64,000 bases of DNA from an uncultured Eisenbergiella sp. (GCA_947598825.1 CANQFM010000009.1:1-64000); one strand, 5' to 3'. Shown: positions 50,983 through 59,490, numbered from the stretch's first letter. Translations and numbers: made by a program. The notes: generated from the sequence alone by a model not told the origin.

Positions 50983-51696
50983 ATGTCGGCACTCGCCATC
51001 ATCACCGCCCGCGGCGGAAGCAAACGGATTCCCCACAAAAACATCCGTCCCTTTCTGGGGCGGCCCATTATCCTCTATTCTATAGAAGCCGCCCTTTCCT
51101 CCGGCCTCTTTTCCGAGGTCATGGTTTCTACAGAGGATCTTGAGATTGCCCAAATCGCCCGGCAGGCCGGCGCGCAGGTTCCTTTTTTGCGCAGCCAGCA
51201 GACGGCAGATGATTTTGCCTCCACCGACGACGTGATCCGGGAGGTCCTCACCTCCTATGAGGCGCTGGGCAGAACCTTTGACGCCTTCTGCTGCATCTAT
51301 CCCACGGCCCCCTTCGTCACGCCTCAGAAATTAAAAACCGCCATGGAACTGTTAAAAGAAGCCGACTCGGTCATGCCGGTGGTACCCTTTTCCTTTCCCG
51401 TCTGGCGGGGGCTGTGCATGGACGAAAAAGGGCGCATCCGCTACAGATGGCCCCAGTACGCTGCATCCCGCAGCCAGGATCTGGAAAAGCTTTATCACGA
51501 CTGCGGCCAGTTTTACGCCTGCCGCACCGACGCTTTCCTGCGGGAGGGGACGACGGACACCGCCAATATGGTTCCCATGATCCTGTCGGAGCTGGAAGTA
51601 CAGGACATCGACACGCTGGAGGACTGGGCCGTGGCGGAAGCGAAATACCGGCAGATGCGGGAACAGATGGAAAAAGAAAGGAAACCTGTAACATGA
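50983..51696 (+). CDS. pseF: CMP-pseudaminic acid cytidylyltransferase, PseF-like
   Basis: 237 aa. The start 'LAIITARGGSKRIPHKNIRP' is the CTP-binding signature of CMP-nonulosonate synthetases. 'FLGRPIILYSIEAALSSGLF', 'CCIYPTAPFVTPQKLKTAM' and 'LYHDCGQFYACRTDAFL' match the PseF branch rather than NeuA. It activates pseudaminic acid as the CMP sugar for the transferase step. AGGAGG is seven bases before the ATG. The stop overlaps the pseI start (ATGA). It is the first gene of the plus-strand pse operon, divergent from the GT52-like gene. Confidence 0.88.
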   Translation: MSALAIITARGGSKRIPHKNIRPFLGRPIILYSIEAALSSGLFSEVMVSTEDLEIAQIARQAGAQVPFLRSQQTADDFASTDDVIREVLTSYEALGRTFDAFCCIYPTAPFVTPQKLKTAMELLKEADSVMPVVPFSFPVWRGLCMDEKGRIRYRWPQYAASRSQDLEKLYHDCGQFYACRTDAFLREGTTDTANMVPMILSELEVQDIDTLEDWAVAEAKYRQMREQMEKERKPVT

Positions 51697-52745
51697 ATCA
51701 TGAAATTTCTCTGGGCGGCAGGACGGTCGGCGCAGATTCCCCTGCCTTTATCGTAGCGGAAATGTCCGCCAACCACCTGCAGGACTACGACCGGGCCCTG
51801 CGCATCCTCCATGCGGCCAGGGAAGCGGGCGCGGACGCGATCAAGCTGCAGACCTTCACCGCCGACACCATCACCTTTGACGGCGACAGCGAACTTTTTC
51901 GCATTTCCGGCGGCACGCTGTGGGACGGCTCCACCTATTACGAACTCTATCAAAAGGCCTATACCCCCTGGGAATGGCATCCGAAGCTGATGGAAGAAGC
52001 CCGGAAGCTGGATCTGATCTGTTTCTCTTCCCCGTTCGATTTCTCCGCCGTGGATCTTATGGCCGATCTGGACATGCCCGCCTTCAAGATCGCTTCCTAT
52101 GAGATCAACGATCTGCCCCTGATCCGCTATGCGGCGCGACTGCACAAGCCCATGATCCTTTCCACCGGCATCGCCCGGCTGGAAGAGATCGAGCGAGCCC
52201 TGGAGGTTTGCCGAAAAGAAGGCAACGAGGATGTGATCCTGCTCAAATGCGTTTCCGGTTACCCCACCCCCTATGAGGATGTCAATCTGCGGGTGATCCC
52301 CACGCTGCAGTCCGCCTTTGACTGCATCACAGGGCTTTCCGACCATACCCTTTCCATCGCTACGGCGGTAGGCTCTGTCTGTCTGGGCGCGCGCATGATC
52401 GAGAAGCATCTGACCCTTTCCCGCGCCGACGGCGGGCCGGACTGCGCCTTTTCCCTGGAGCCGGCGGAATTTAAGGAAATGGTGGACAACATCCGCATCC
52501 TGGAAAAAGCTCTGGGCTCCCCCGCTTACCGTCTGACGCAGATCCAGGAATCCGAACGCCGGGACGCGCGTTCCCTTTTTGTAGTCGCGGACATGAAAGC
52601 CGGCGAAGCGTTCACGCCGAAGAATGTGCGTTCCATCCGGCCCGGCACGGGGCTTGCCCCTCTGCACTATGAGGAAATCCTCACCAAAAAGGCGGCCTGC
52701 GCCATCAGAAAGGGGACTCCGCTGTCATGGAATCTCGTCCAGTGA
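51693..52745 (+). CDS. pseI: Pseudaminic acid synthase, PseI-like
   Basis: 350 aa. The NeuB-type TIM barrel starts 'PAFIVAEMSANHLQDYDRAL' and 'AGADAIKLQTFTADTITF', with 'TYYELYQKAYTPWEWHPKLM' in the PseI-specific style. 'FKIASYEINDLPLIRYAARL' and 'TGLSDHTLSIATAVGSVCLG' carry active-site residues, and 'EKHLTLSRADGGPDCAFSLE' completes it. A C-terminal SAF/antifreeze-like domain ('AFTPKNVRSIRPGTGL') closes the dimer active site. It condenses PEP with the 6-deoxy-AltdiNAc freed by PseG to give pseudaminic acid. The start ATG overlaps the pseF stop; the frame further upstream is inside pseF and is not used. Confidence 0.9.
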   Translation: MNHEISLGGRTVGADSPAFIVAEMSANHLQDYDRALRILHAAREAGADAIKLQTFTADTITFDGDSELFRISGGTLWDGSTYYELYQKAYTPWEWHPKLMEEARKLDLICFSSPFDFSAVDLMADLDMPAFKIASYEINDLPLIRYAARLHKPMILSTGIARLEEIERALEVCRKEGNEDVILLKCVSGYPTPYEDVNLRVIPTLQSAFDCITGLSDHTLSIATAVGSVCLGARMIEKHLTLSRADGGPDCAFSLEPAEFKEMVDNIRILEKALGSPAYRLTQIQESERRDARSLFVVADMKAGEAFTPKNVRSIRPGTGLAPLHYEEILTKKAACAIRKGTPLSWNLVQ

Positions 52746-53776
52746 TCTACATCCGCACCGACGGCAACGCGTCTATCGCCACGGGCCATCTGATGCGCTG
52801 CCTTTCCATCGCCCGGGCGCTCGTGCGCCGTCATGCCCTGCCGGTCTTTCTGGTCTCCGATGAGGATTCCGTCTCTCTGCTGCGCGGCATGATGACGCAG
52901 AAGGAACGCTCCCAGCGGGGTCTGCCCCTGATCCATATGCAGACTGATTACCGGGATCCCAAACGGGAGCTGCCTGCACTTATCAGGATCCTCACCGACC
53001 ACCCCGGCGCCTGTTTTTTGGCGGATTCCTACTTTATCCCTCCCGACTATCTGGAGGAAGTGCGCAAGGTATGCCGGGTCGCTTTTCTGGACGATCTGCA
53101 GGCTTTTGATCCTCCCGTAGATCTGGTGATCAATTACGACCTGGCCGTTCCGACGGGATGCTACACGAAAGTCGGCCGCATCCTGACGGGCGGCGCCTAC
53201 ACGCCGCTTCGGGAACAGTTTGCTGCGCACTCCTGTCATATCTGGGATCACGTCAGAGACTTTTTTCTTTCCACCGGCGGCACTGACCCCTACCGCGTCA
53301 AGGAACAGCTCCTGGGACATCTGCTCGCTTCCTCCAGGTGGCAGGACTGCTGTTTCCATGTGCTGGCTGGCCCTTTTGACGCTGGCAAGGATCCGTTAAA
53401 CGACCTGGCCGCCCGGGACAGCCGGGTGATCCTCCATGAAAATGTGACGGAAATGGCGGAATTGATGGCGGAATGCGACCTGGCCTTCTGCGCCGGCGGA
53501 ACCACCCTCTATGAACTGTGCGCCATCGGCGTGCCTGCCGTCAGCTTTTCCATGGCCGACAATCAGCTTCCCGGCGTGCGCGCTTTTGAAAAAGCCGGTC
53601 TGATCCCCTGGGCAGGGGACGTGCGCGGCCATGAGGATTTTTGGGAAAATGCGGTCCGGATGCTGGAACTGCTGGCTGGGGACCTTCCCCGACGCAGGGA
53701 CGTCTCCATGCGTATGCGCATGGCCATAGACGGCCGCGGGGCGGACCGGATCGCAGAAGCTCTGACCTCTTTGTGA
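52727..53776 (+). CDS. pseG: UDP-6-deoxy-AltdiNAc hydrolase, PseG-like
   Basis: 349 aa, GT-B fold. 'VIYIRTDGNASIATGHLMRC' is the hallmark N-terminal loop with the catalytic His. 'FLADSYFIPPDYLEEVRKV', 'LVINYDLAVPTGCYTKVG' and 'CDLAFCAGGTTLYELCAIGV' in the UDP-binding half follow. It hydrolyses UDP-2,4-diacetamido-2,4,6-trideoxy-beta-L-altrose to the free sugar for PseI. It overlaps the end of pseI by 19 bp and finishes the three-gene operon, about 35 bp before the convergent UvrA-like gene. The C-terminal ~70 residues have no GNAT domain, so PseH activity must come from another gene. Confidence 0.86.
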   Translation: MESRPVIYIRTDGNASIATGHLMRCLSIARALVRRHALPVFLVSDEDSVSLLRGMMTQKERSQRGLPLIHMQTDYRDPKRELPALIRILTDHPGACFLADSYFIPPDYLEEVRKVCRVAFLDDLQAFDPPVDLVINYDLAVPTGCYTKVGRILTGGAYTPLREQFAAHSCHIWDHVRDFFLSTGGTDPYRVKEQLLGHLLASSRWQDCCFHVLAGPFDAGKDPLNDLAARDSRVILHENVTEMAELMAECDLAFCAGGTTLYELCAIGVPAVSFSMADNQLPGVRAFEKAGLIPWAGDVRGHEDFWENAVRMLELLAGDLPRRRDVSMRMRMAIDGRGADRIAEALTSL

Positions 53777-53810
53777 CCGCTCAAACGTCAGGAAAGCAGA
53801 AGGCGCTTCC

Positions 53811-56330
53811 TCAAGAAAGCAACAGGCGCTTCAAATAGGCGCCGGTCTTGCTGGTTTTGCATCCGCAGATCTCCTCCGGCGTACCTGCCGCGACGATCTC
53901 TCCGCCCCGGACGCCGCCCTCCGGCCCCATATCGATCACATAATCCGCATTTCTTATCACATCCAGATCGTGTTCGATAACGATAACGGTCGCGCCGTTT
54001 CCGATCAATGATTCAAATACATGCAGCAGCGTCTGCACGTCCAGCGGGTGAAGGCCGATGGTGGGTTCGTCAAACACGAATACCGTATCCTGCTGCCCCT
54101 TTCCCATTTCGCTGGCCAGCTTGAGCCGCTGCGCCTCTCCGCCCGAAAGGCTTGGCGTTTCCTCTCCCAGCGTCAGATAACCGAGTCCAAGCTCCTTTAA
54201 CACCCGCAGCCTTCGCGCCACGAGCGGAAGATCTGCGCATGCAAAAAGGGCCTCGTCTACGCTCATGTCCATCAGCTCCGGCAGCGTGCATGCCCGCCCG
54301 CCTTGTTTCGGGATACGGCAGATCAGGCCGGCCTCTTTTGCATAACGGGAACCGCCGCAATCCGGACACGGGATCTCCACATCCGGTAAAAACTGGACGT
54401 CCAGGCTGATAGTTCCCGTACCGTCGCAGACAGGACAGCGCAGTTTCCCCGTATTATAGGAAAAATCCCCCGCCTTATAGCCTCCTTTTTTCGCATCCGC
54501 CGTCCTTGCATACACCTTACGCAGTTCGTCATGGACATCGGCGTAGGTGGCAACGGTGGAACGCACATTGACCCCGATGGGCGTGGCGTCGATCAGCTTG
54601 ACCTGCGCGATCCCATCGGCAGAGACCGCTTTCACATGCTTCGGGAGCCGTTCCCCCCGAATGGACGCCTCCAGGGCAGGGATCAGGCTCTCCAGAACCA
54701 TTGTCGTCTTGCCCGAACCGGATACGCCGGTCACCGCGATCATCCGCCCTTTCGGGAAATCCACTTCCAATGGCTTTACCGTGTGGATCTTAGAGGTGGA
54801 CAGGTGAATGGCGCCAAGGGAGAACATTTGCTCCGGCGCAACGCTCTTTCCAGCGTGGACGACCGTTTTCCCTGTCAAAAAGCCGCCGATTTGCGAGGCA
54901 GGGTTATTTTCCACTTCCGCCAGAGTCCCCTGGGCGATGATCCTTCCGCCGTCCACACCGGCCTTTGGGCCCAGCTCCACCAGCCAGTCCGCCTCGGAAA
55001 GCACCTGGGTATCGTGATCCACCAGCACCACCGAGTTGCCGTCGGCAACCAGGTCGCGCATCACGCCGGCCAGCCCCTCCAGATTGGAAGGATGCAGGCC
55101 GATGGAGGGTTCGTCGAGAACATACAGGACGCCGGTGGTACGGTTGCGCACTGCGCGGGCCAACTGCATCCGCTGCCGCTCTCCGGTAGACAGCGTAGAA
55201 GCCCTGCGGTCCAGGGTCAGATAGGAAAGCCCCAGATCGGTCAGCCGTCTGGCGGCGCCCCGGAAGGATTCGCAGATGCTTTCCGCCATCGGACGCATTT
55301 CCTCTGGCAGAGAGGCAGGCACGCCGTCGACCCACTGCGTCAGATCCGAAAGAGTCATCGCACAGGCTTCCGCGAGGGAGATCCCGCGCAGCCTCGGCGC
55401 CCGCGCTGCGCTGCTAAGCCTCGTTCCGCCGCAGTCCGGGCACACGTCCTGCCGCAAAAACTTTTCCACCCGCTTCATGCCCTTTTCGTCCTTGACCTTG
55501 GACAACGCATTTTCCACAGTATAGGTGGCGTTGAAGTAGGTAAAATCCATATCTCCCGCCGCGCCGCTGGTTTTGTTCTGATAAATGATATGCTTCTTGA
55601 CCGCAGGACCGTGGAAAACGATATCGCGTTCCTTTTCGGTCAGTTCCCGGAAGGGCACGTTGGTCCGGACGCCCATTTCACGGGCGATATCCTTCATCAG
55701 CGACCACATCAACGTCTGCCACGGTGCGACCGCGCCTTCCTCGATCGACAGAGACTCATCCGGCACCAGCGTCGCTTCATCCACGGTACGGACGACGCCC
55801 GTACCGTCGCATTTTTTACATGCGCCCTGGCTGTTGAAGGAAAGCTCCTCAGCGCCCGGCGCAAAGAAGCGTCCCCCGCATACGGGACAGACCAGGGGAA
55901 GGCCCGCCGCCACATTCAGAGAGGGCTGGACATAGTGTCCGTTCGGGCAGCGGTGACTGGCCAGCCGCGAAAACATCAGGCGCAGATTGTTCAACAGCTC
56001 CGTACCTGTCCCAAAGGTACTGCGGATGCCCGGCACGCCGGGCCGCTGGCGCAGCGCCAGTGCAGCCGGAACATACCGCACTTCATCTACCTGCGCCTTT
56101 TGGGCCTGGGTCATTCTTCTGCGCGTATAGGTGGACAGGGCTTCCAGATAGCGCCGGGAGCCCTCCGCATACAGGATGCCCAGGGCCAGCGAAGATTTGC
56201 CGGAACCGGAAACGCCTGCGATCCCTACGATCCTGTTCAGCGGGATGTCCACATCGATATTTTTCAGATTGTGTACCCGGCCGCCGCGTATTTTGATCCT
56301 GTCGGGGATCTTAGGTTCCTCTGTTTTCAT
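53811..56330 (-). CDS. UvrA-like (UvrA2-type) ABC ATPase
   Basis: 839 aa, about 100 shorter than canonical UvrA. Two ABC ATPase modules: Walker A1 GVSGSGKSS near residue 37 and A2 GVSGSGKTT near residue 535, with signatures 'LSTGERQRMQLARAV' and 'LSGGEAQRLKLASEM'. Zinc-type Cys pairs lie in 'LVCPVCGGRFFAP', 'CKKCDGTGVV', 'CPDCGGTRLS' and 'CPDCGGSRYAKE'. The UvrB-binding region of UvrA is shortened, as in UvrA2-type proteins that are linked to drug tolerance or accessory repair. It lies inside the glycan locus, between pseG and a GT2, without other repair genes. AGGAG precedes the ATG. Confidence 0.86.
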   Translation of the reverse strand: MKTEEPKIPDRIKIRGGRVHNLKNIDVDIPLNRIVGIAGVSGSGKSSLALGILYAEGSRRYLEALSTYTRRRMTQAQKAQVDEVRYVPAALALRQRPGVPGIRSTFGTGTELLNNLRLMFSRLASHRCPNGHYVQPSLNVAAGLPLVCPVCGGRFFAPGAEELSFNSQGACKKCDGTGVVRTVDEATLVPDESLSIEEGAVAPWQTLMWSLMKDIAREMGVRTNVPFRELTEKERDIVFHGPAVKKHIIYQNKTSGAAGDMDFTYFNATYTVENALSKVKDEKGMKRVEKFLRQDVCPDCGGTRLSSAARAPRLRGISLAEACAMTLSDLTQWVDGVPASLPEEMRPMAESICESFRGAARRLTDLGLSYLTLDRRASTLSTGERQRMQLARAVRNRTTGVLYVLDEPSIGLHPSNLEGLAGVMRDLVADGNSVVLVDHDTQVLSEADWLVELGPKAGVDGGRIIAQGTLAEVENNPASQIGGFLTGKTVVHAGKSVAPEQMFSLGAIHLSTSKIHTVKPLEVDFPKGRMIAVTGVSGSGKTTMVLESLIPALEASIRGERLPKHVKAVSADGIAQVKLIDATPIGVNVRSTVATYADVHDELRKVYARTADAKKGGYKAGDFSYNTGKLRCPVCDGTGTISLDVQFLPDVEIPCPDCGGSRYAKEAGLICRIPKQGGRACTLPELMDMSVDEALFACADLPLVARRLRVLKELGLGYLTLGEETPSLSGGEAQRLKLASEMGKGQQDTVFVFDEPTIGLHPLDVQTLLHVFESLIGNGATVIVIEHDLDVIRNADYVIDMGPEGGVRGGEIVAAGTPEEICGCKTSKTGAYLKRLLLS

Positions 56331-56423
56331 CTCGTTTTTCTCCTGTCATTTCTCTTCCCGATTTTTTCTCTTCCCTATTTCCCGGCCAAAAGCTCCGTTT
56401 CCGGCATCCTATACCGTGAAAAG

Positions 56424-56455
56424 CGCCATGCAATCAGCGCACCTTTTGCATGGCG
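56424..56455 (-). terminator. Terminator hairpin between the GT2 and UvrA-like genes
   Basis: CGCCATGCAA (56424-56433) and TTGCATGGCG (56446-56455) are perfect inverted copies. The minus strand continues CTTTTC and the plus strand continues TTTTTTATTTTT. It can end the pseB-GT2 transcript and may work in both directions. Confidence 0.75.
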
Positions 56456-56459
56456 TTTT

Positions 56460-57506
56460 TTATTTTTCCGTCCGCTTTTTGACAGACAGCGTTTTTCTCA
56501 TATTCCGGTATCCCCACAACAGCTTATAATAGAGGATAAATAAGAAGGAGGATCTCTGCTGCATGGCGATCAGCTTCTTTTCCTCCAGGCCTGTCCGCTC
56601 CCGATAATACGGATTTTCCTGAAACCCGGGGAACGTCTTTCTCATCTCATCCCCCATTCTGCGGACAAAGGAAACGGACTTAAAGCCGCCGCCCGTCATA
56701 TAGGTAAAAAGCGTGTTCACATAAAACAGCATGGTAAATTCAAAACACAGCTCTGTCCGGTACGTTTCCAGATAGCCGTACTGCCGGGCCAGGCGCACAA
56801 TGCTTCGGGCCGCTTCCATCCGGTCTTCACAGCGCGCCTGGGTAATGGTATGCACGGTGGAAGCCCCATGCTGGTAATAATAATACAGCGGCTTCGGAAG
56901 ATATTCATAGTGCCGGGCGCGGAGCATAAGGGCGGAACTGATAGCGTTGTCCTCGTAAAAAATATGCTCGGGGAAACGAAGCTCCGGCTCCATAAAAAGC
57001 TCCCGGCGATAGATCTTGACCACCAGACTGCCGCTGTCCAGGATCAGGGAGCGATACTTTTCCGCCGTCAGGGGGCCGCACTGCTCTGCCCTGCCGTTGG
57101 CCACCACCTGCCCTGCTGCCATGCTGTGTTCGTGAGTCAACTGATAATCGCAGCCCACCATATCCGCGCCTGTCTCGTCCGCCTTTGCCAGAAGCTGCTC
57201 GTACATATCCGGCGCGATCCAGTCGTCGCTGTCGATAAAGCCCAGCCATTCCCCTCTTGCCAGGGATAGGCCGATGTTCTTGGCGCCCCCCTGCCGTCTG
57301 TTCTCCGGCGAGCGGATCGCCCGAACCTTCTGGGGATACTGTCCCTCATACCGGCGCAGGATCTGATAGGAATCGTCCGTTGAGGCATCGTCCACCGCAA
57401 TGATCTCATAATCCGAAACCGTCTGATGGACCAGGGATTCCAGACAGTATTCCAGTTTCCCATCCGCCGCCATATTGTAGACCGGCACGATGACGCTCAG
57501 CTTCAT
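56460..57506 (-). CDS. GT2-family glycosyltransferase
   Basis: 348 aa. A single GT-A domain at the N-terminus: 'LSVIVPVYNMAADGKLEYCL', 'IIAVDDASTDDSYQIL', the DxD-type 'LGFIDSDDWIAPDMYEQLL' and a later catalytic 'RFPEHIFYEDNAI' block. The C-terminal ~130 residues are helical with no membrane segment. It resembles the EpsJ-like transferases of capsule clusters. It begins right after the pseB stop (GAGGG inside the end of pseB) and ends at the hairpin terminator, so pseB and this gene form a two-gene unit. Linkage and donor unknown. Confidence 0.86.
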   Translation of the reverse strand: MKLSVIVPVYNMAADGKLEYCLESLVHQTVSDYEIIAVDDASTDDSYQILRRYEGQYPQKVRAIRSPENRRQGGAKNIGLSLARGEWLGFIDSDDWIAPDMYEQLLAKADETGADMVGCDYQLTHEHSMAAGQVVANGRAEQCGPLTAEKYRSLILDSGSLVVKIYRRELFMEPELRFPEHIFYEDNAISSALMLRARHYEYLPKPLYYYYQHGASTVHTITQARCEDRMEAARSIVRLARQYGYLETYRTELCFEFTMLFYVNTLFTYMTGGGFKSVSFVRRMGDEMRKTFPGFQENPYYRERTGLEEKKLIAMQQRSSFLFILYYKLLWGYRNMRKTLSVKKRTEK

Positions 57507-57507
57507 C

Positions 57508-58494
57508 TCACAGTTCCCTCAACAGGGCGCGGATGTCCTCTACAGACAGCCATTCGGTATTGCTGCCGGAGCTGTAGGAAAAGCCCTCTTCCACCTTTTT
57601 CCCGCTCCTGTCCGGCTGCTGCTTGTTGTTCCAGGTCATCTGCGGATAGACAATGAAGTGTTTCTCGTATTCATAGGTGTTGAAGGAATCCTCCGGCGTC
57701 ACCATGACCTCGTGGAGCTTCTCCCCAGGTCGGATGCCGATCACCTCGATCTCACAGCCCGGCAGCATCGCCTCCGCCAGATCCGTGACCTTAAAAGAAG
57801 GGATCTTGCTGATAAAAGTCTCGCCGCCCTTCGCCTCCTCCAGCGCCTTGATCACCAGTTGTACCCCCTGGCTGAGACTGATCCAGAAACGGGTCATACG
57901 GGGATCGGTGATGGGCAGCTTCCTGCCGCCGTTTTGGATGACATTGCGAAAGACTGGGATGATGGACCCGCGGCTGCCTGCCACATTGCCATACCGGACG
58001 ATGGAGAAGTTCAGATCCTTGCTGCCCACATAGGCGTTGGCCGCAATGAACAGCTTATCGCTGACCAGCTTCGTGCCGCCGTAAAGGTTCACCGGATTCA
58101 CCGCTTTGTCCGTGGAAAGGGCCACCACCTTTTTCACACCGGTATCCAGCGCCGCTTCGATCACGTTCATGGCGCCGTGGATGTTGGTCTTGATGGCTTC
58201 GTTCGGGTTATATTCGCAGGCGGGCACCTGCTTTAAGGCCGCCGCATGCACGACATAGTCCACGCCGTCAAAAGCGCGGCGCATCCGCTCCAGATCCCGC
58301 ACATCCCCGATAAAAAAGCGAAGCCTGTCCGCATATTGCTTAAATTCCTCCTGCATCATCCACTGCTTAAACTCATCCCTGGAGTAAATGATGACCTTTT
58401 TGGGCGCATAATGCTCCATGACATATCTGGTAAAGCACTTGCCGAAACTGCCGGTTCCTCCCGTGACCAGGATCACCTTATCGTCTAATAGCAT
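57508..58494 (-). CDS. pseB: UDP-GlcNAc 4,6-dehydratase (5-inverting), PseB-like
   Basis: 328 aa, soluble SDR enzyme. 'VILVTGGTGSFGKCFTRYVM' (NADP site), 'IYSRDEFKQWMMQEEF', 'VVHAAALKQVPACEYNPNEA', 'STDKAVNPVNLYGGTKL' with the Tyr-x3-Lys pair, and 'IRPGEKLHEVM' are all typical of PseB/FlaA1. It catalyses the first step of pseudaminic acid synthesis, giving the 4-keto-6-deoxy-L-arabino sugar. This is distinct from the membrane PglF-like dehydratase at 32815. It is about 3.7 kb from the pseFIG operon and carried on the other strand. The start has AAGGAG upstream, and the promoter is described separately. Confidence 0.9.
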   Translation of the reverse strand: MLLDDKVILVTGGTGSFGKCFTRYVMEHYAPKKVIIYSRDEFKQWMMQEEFKQYADRLRFFIGDVRDLERMRRAFDGVDYVVHAAALKQVPACEYNPNEAIKTNIHGAMNVIEAALDTGVKKVVALSTDKAVNPVNLYGGTKLVSDKLFIAANAYVGSKDLNFSIVRYGNVAGSRGSIIPVFRNVIQNGGRKLPITDPRMTRFWISLSQGVQLVIKALEEAKGGETFISKIPSFKVTDLAEAMLPGCEIEVIGIRPGEKLHEVMVTPEDSFNTYEYEKHFIVYPQMTWNNKQQPDRSGKKVEEGFSYSSGSNTEWLSVEDIRALLREL

Positions 58495-58526
58495 GAAACC
58501 TTCTCCTTTCGCTCATCTTAACGTCC

Positions 58527-58556
58527 ATCATATCATAAACGCCATGCCCTTTGCAA
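58527..58556 (-). promoter_or_regulatory. Promoter of pseB
   Basis: Minus strand TTGCAA (58551-58556) and TATGAT (58527-58532) lie 18 bp apart; a second, overlapping TATGAT is at 58532-58537. The leader to the pseB start is about 30 bases. Confidence 0.55.
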
Positions 58557-58574
58557 CCGCACGGGCCGGAAATT

Positions 58575-58599
58575 TGCCCCCGCGCTTTTCCCGGGGGCA
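58575..58599 (-). terminator. Hairpin at the end of the nth unit
   Basis: TGCCCCCG (58575-58582 as TGCCCCCG on the plus strand) pairs with CGGGGGCA (58592-58599). The minus strand continues AATTTCC, a poor T-run, so termination strength is uncertain. It lies 3 bp after the stop of the small gene. Confidence 0.5.
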
Positions 58600-58602
58600 G
58601 GG

Positions 58603-58815
58603 TCATTCCTGCTTCGGCGCGCTGATATCCGTATACATATCCAAAAGGGCCACCGTCTCGCTGGCCGGTCTTCCGTAGGCGTTGCAGCATCTATGGGAAA
58701 CCTCCTTGCTGCCCGCCCGGCCGGGCTCCATCTCCACGCTTATGCGGGCCGCGCCCAGCTTTGTCTCGCTGTCCAGATGTCTCAGGATATCGACGATCAT
58801 TTCTTCCTCAGTCAT
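58603..58815 (-). CDS. Small conserved-looking protein downstream of nth
   Basis: 70 aa; an alternative ATG at 58800 has GAGGA just upstream and would give 65 aa. It starts 'MTEEEMIVDILRHLDSETKL' and has 'ISVEMEPGRAGSKEVSHRCC' and an acidic/hydrophobic end. There is no membrane segment and the family is not recognised. It overlaps the nth stop by 8 bp and is followed at once by a hairpin, so it is probably translated from the same mRNA. Function unknown; two adjacent Cys may be of interest. Confidence 0.55.
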   Translation of the reverse strand: MTEEEMIVDILRHLDSETKLGAARISVEMEPGRAGSKEVSHRCCNAYGRPASETVALLDMYTDISAPKQE

Positions 58816-59476
58816 TGACGTTCTCCTCTCCTGCCGCCTGCTTTTCCAGATTCTTCTCGCACCACCGCTCCAGCGCGCATTCGCTGCATTTGGCCCTGCG
58901 CGCGGTGCAGATGGCCCTGCCGTGATAGATCAGTTGAAAATTGATCCGGTTCCAGTGATCCTTTGGAAGTACCCGCATCAATTCCTGTTCCACTTCCGCC
59001 GGATTTCTGCCCTCCGCCCAGCCCATACGCCGGGCGATCCGAAACACATGCGTGTCCACAGTGACGCCGGGGATGCCATAAGCGTCGGCCAGAAACAGCG
59101 TGGCAGTCTTTCGTCCCACGCCGGCCAGCGTCAGCAGTTCCTCTATCGTAACCGGCACAGCTCCGTGATATTCCGTCACGATACGCTGGCAGCATTTTTT
59201 CAGGTTTCGGGCCTTGGTCTGATACAGGCCCACCGAACGGATATAGGATTCGATCTCCTCCACCGGGGCTTTGGCTACGGACTGGGCCGTTTCAAAGCGC
59301 GCAAAAAGCGCCGGGATCGCTTCCTCTACCTGTTTATCCGTACTCTGGGCGCTCAGCATAATGGCGGCCAGAAGCTGCCAGTCGCTGCGCCACGAAAACC
59401 CTTTCTTTTCCACGCCGTAGGTTTGATCCAGCCACGCCAGTATCCGCGGCAGATTTTCTTTTGTATGAGCCTTCAT
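58808..59476 (-). CDS. nth: Endonuclease III
   Basis: 222 aa, standard length. 'AAIMLSAQSTDKQVEEAIPA' opens the glycosylase fold. The helix-hairpin-helix is 'LLTLAGVGRKTATLFLADA' with the catalytic Lys, and the catalytic Asp is in 'GVTVDTHVFRIARRMGW'. The C-terminus has the 4Fe-4S loop in Cys-x6-Cys-x2-Cys-x5-Cys spacing ('CTARRAKCSECALERWC'). It removes oxidised pyrimidines from DNA and nicks the abasic site. GGGGAGG is five bases before the ATG. It lies downstream of the methionine sulfoxide reductase gene, a short gap of about 15 bp. Confidence 0.93.
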   Translation of the reverse strand: MKAHTKENLPRILAWLDQTYGVEKKGFSWRSDWQLLAAIMLSAQSTDKQVEEAIPALFARFETAQSVAKAPVEEIESYIRSVGLYQTKARNLKKCCQRIVTEYHGAVPVTIEELLTLAGVGRKTATLFLADAYGIPGVTVDTHVFRIARRMGWAEGRNPAEVEQELMRVLPKDHWNRINFQLIYHGRAICTARRAKCSECALERWCEKNLEKQAAGEENVND

Positions 59477-59490
59477 CGCAACCTCCCCGC

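Noticed and set aside
50983-53776. Legionaminic or sialic acid pathway instead of pseudaminic acid
   Set aside because: There is no LegF/PtmE-type GDP-sugar pyrophosphorylase and no NeuC-like epimerase. PseB, PseG and PseI-type motifs favour pseudaminic acid.
53811-56330. Canonical excinuclease subunit UvrA
   Set aside because: It is about 100 residues short in the UvrB-binding region and has no uvrB/uvrC nearby. The UvrA2-type label fits better.
54531-56543. 670-aa plus-strand open frame opposite the UvrA-like gene
   Set aside because: It is antisense to a clear double-ATPase gene, with shadow-type composition and no initiation signals.
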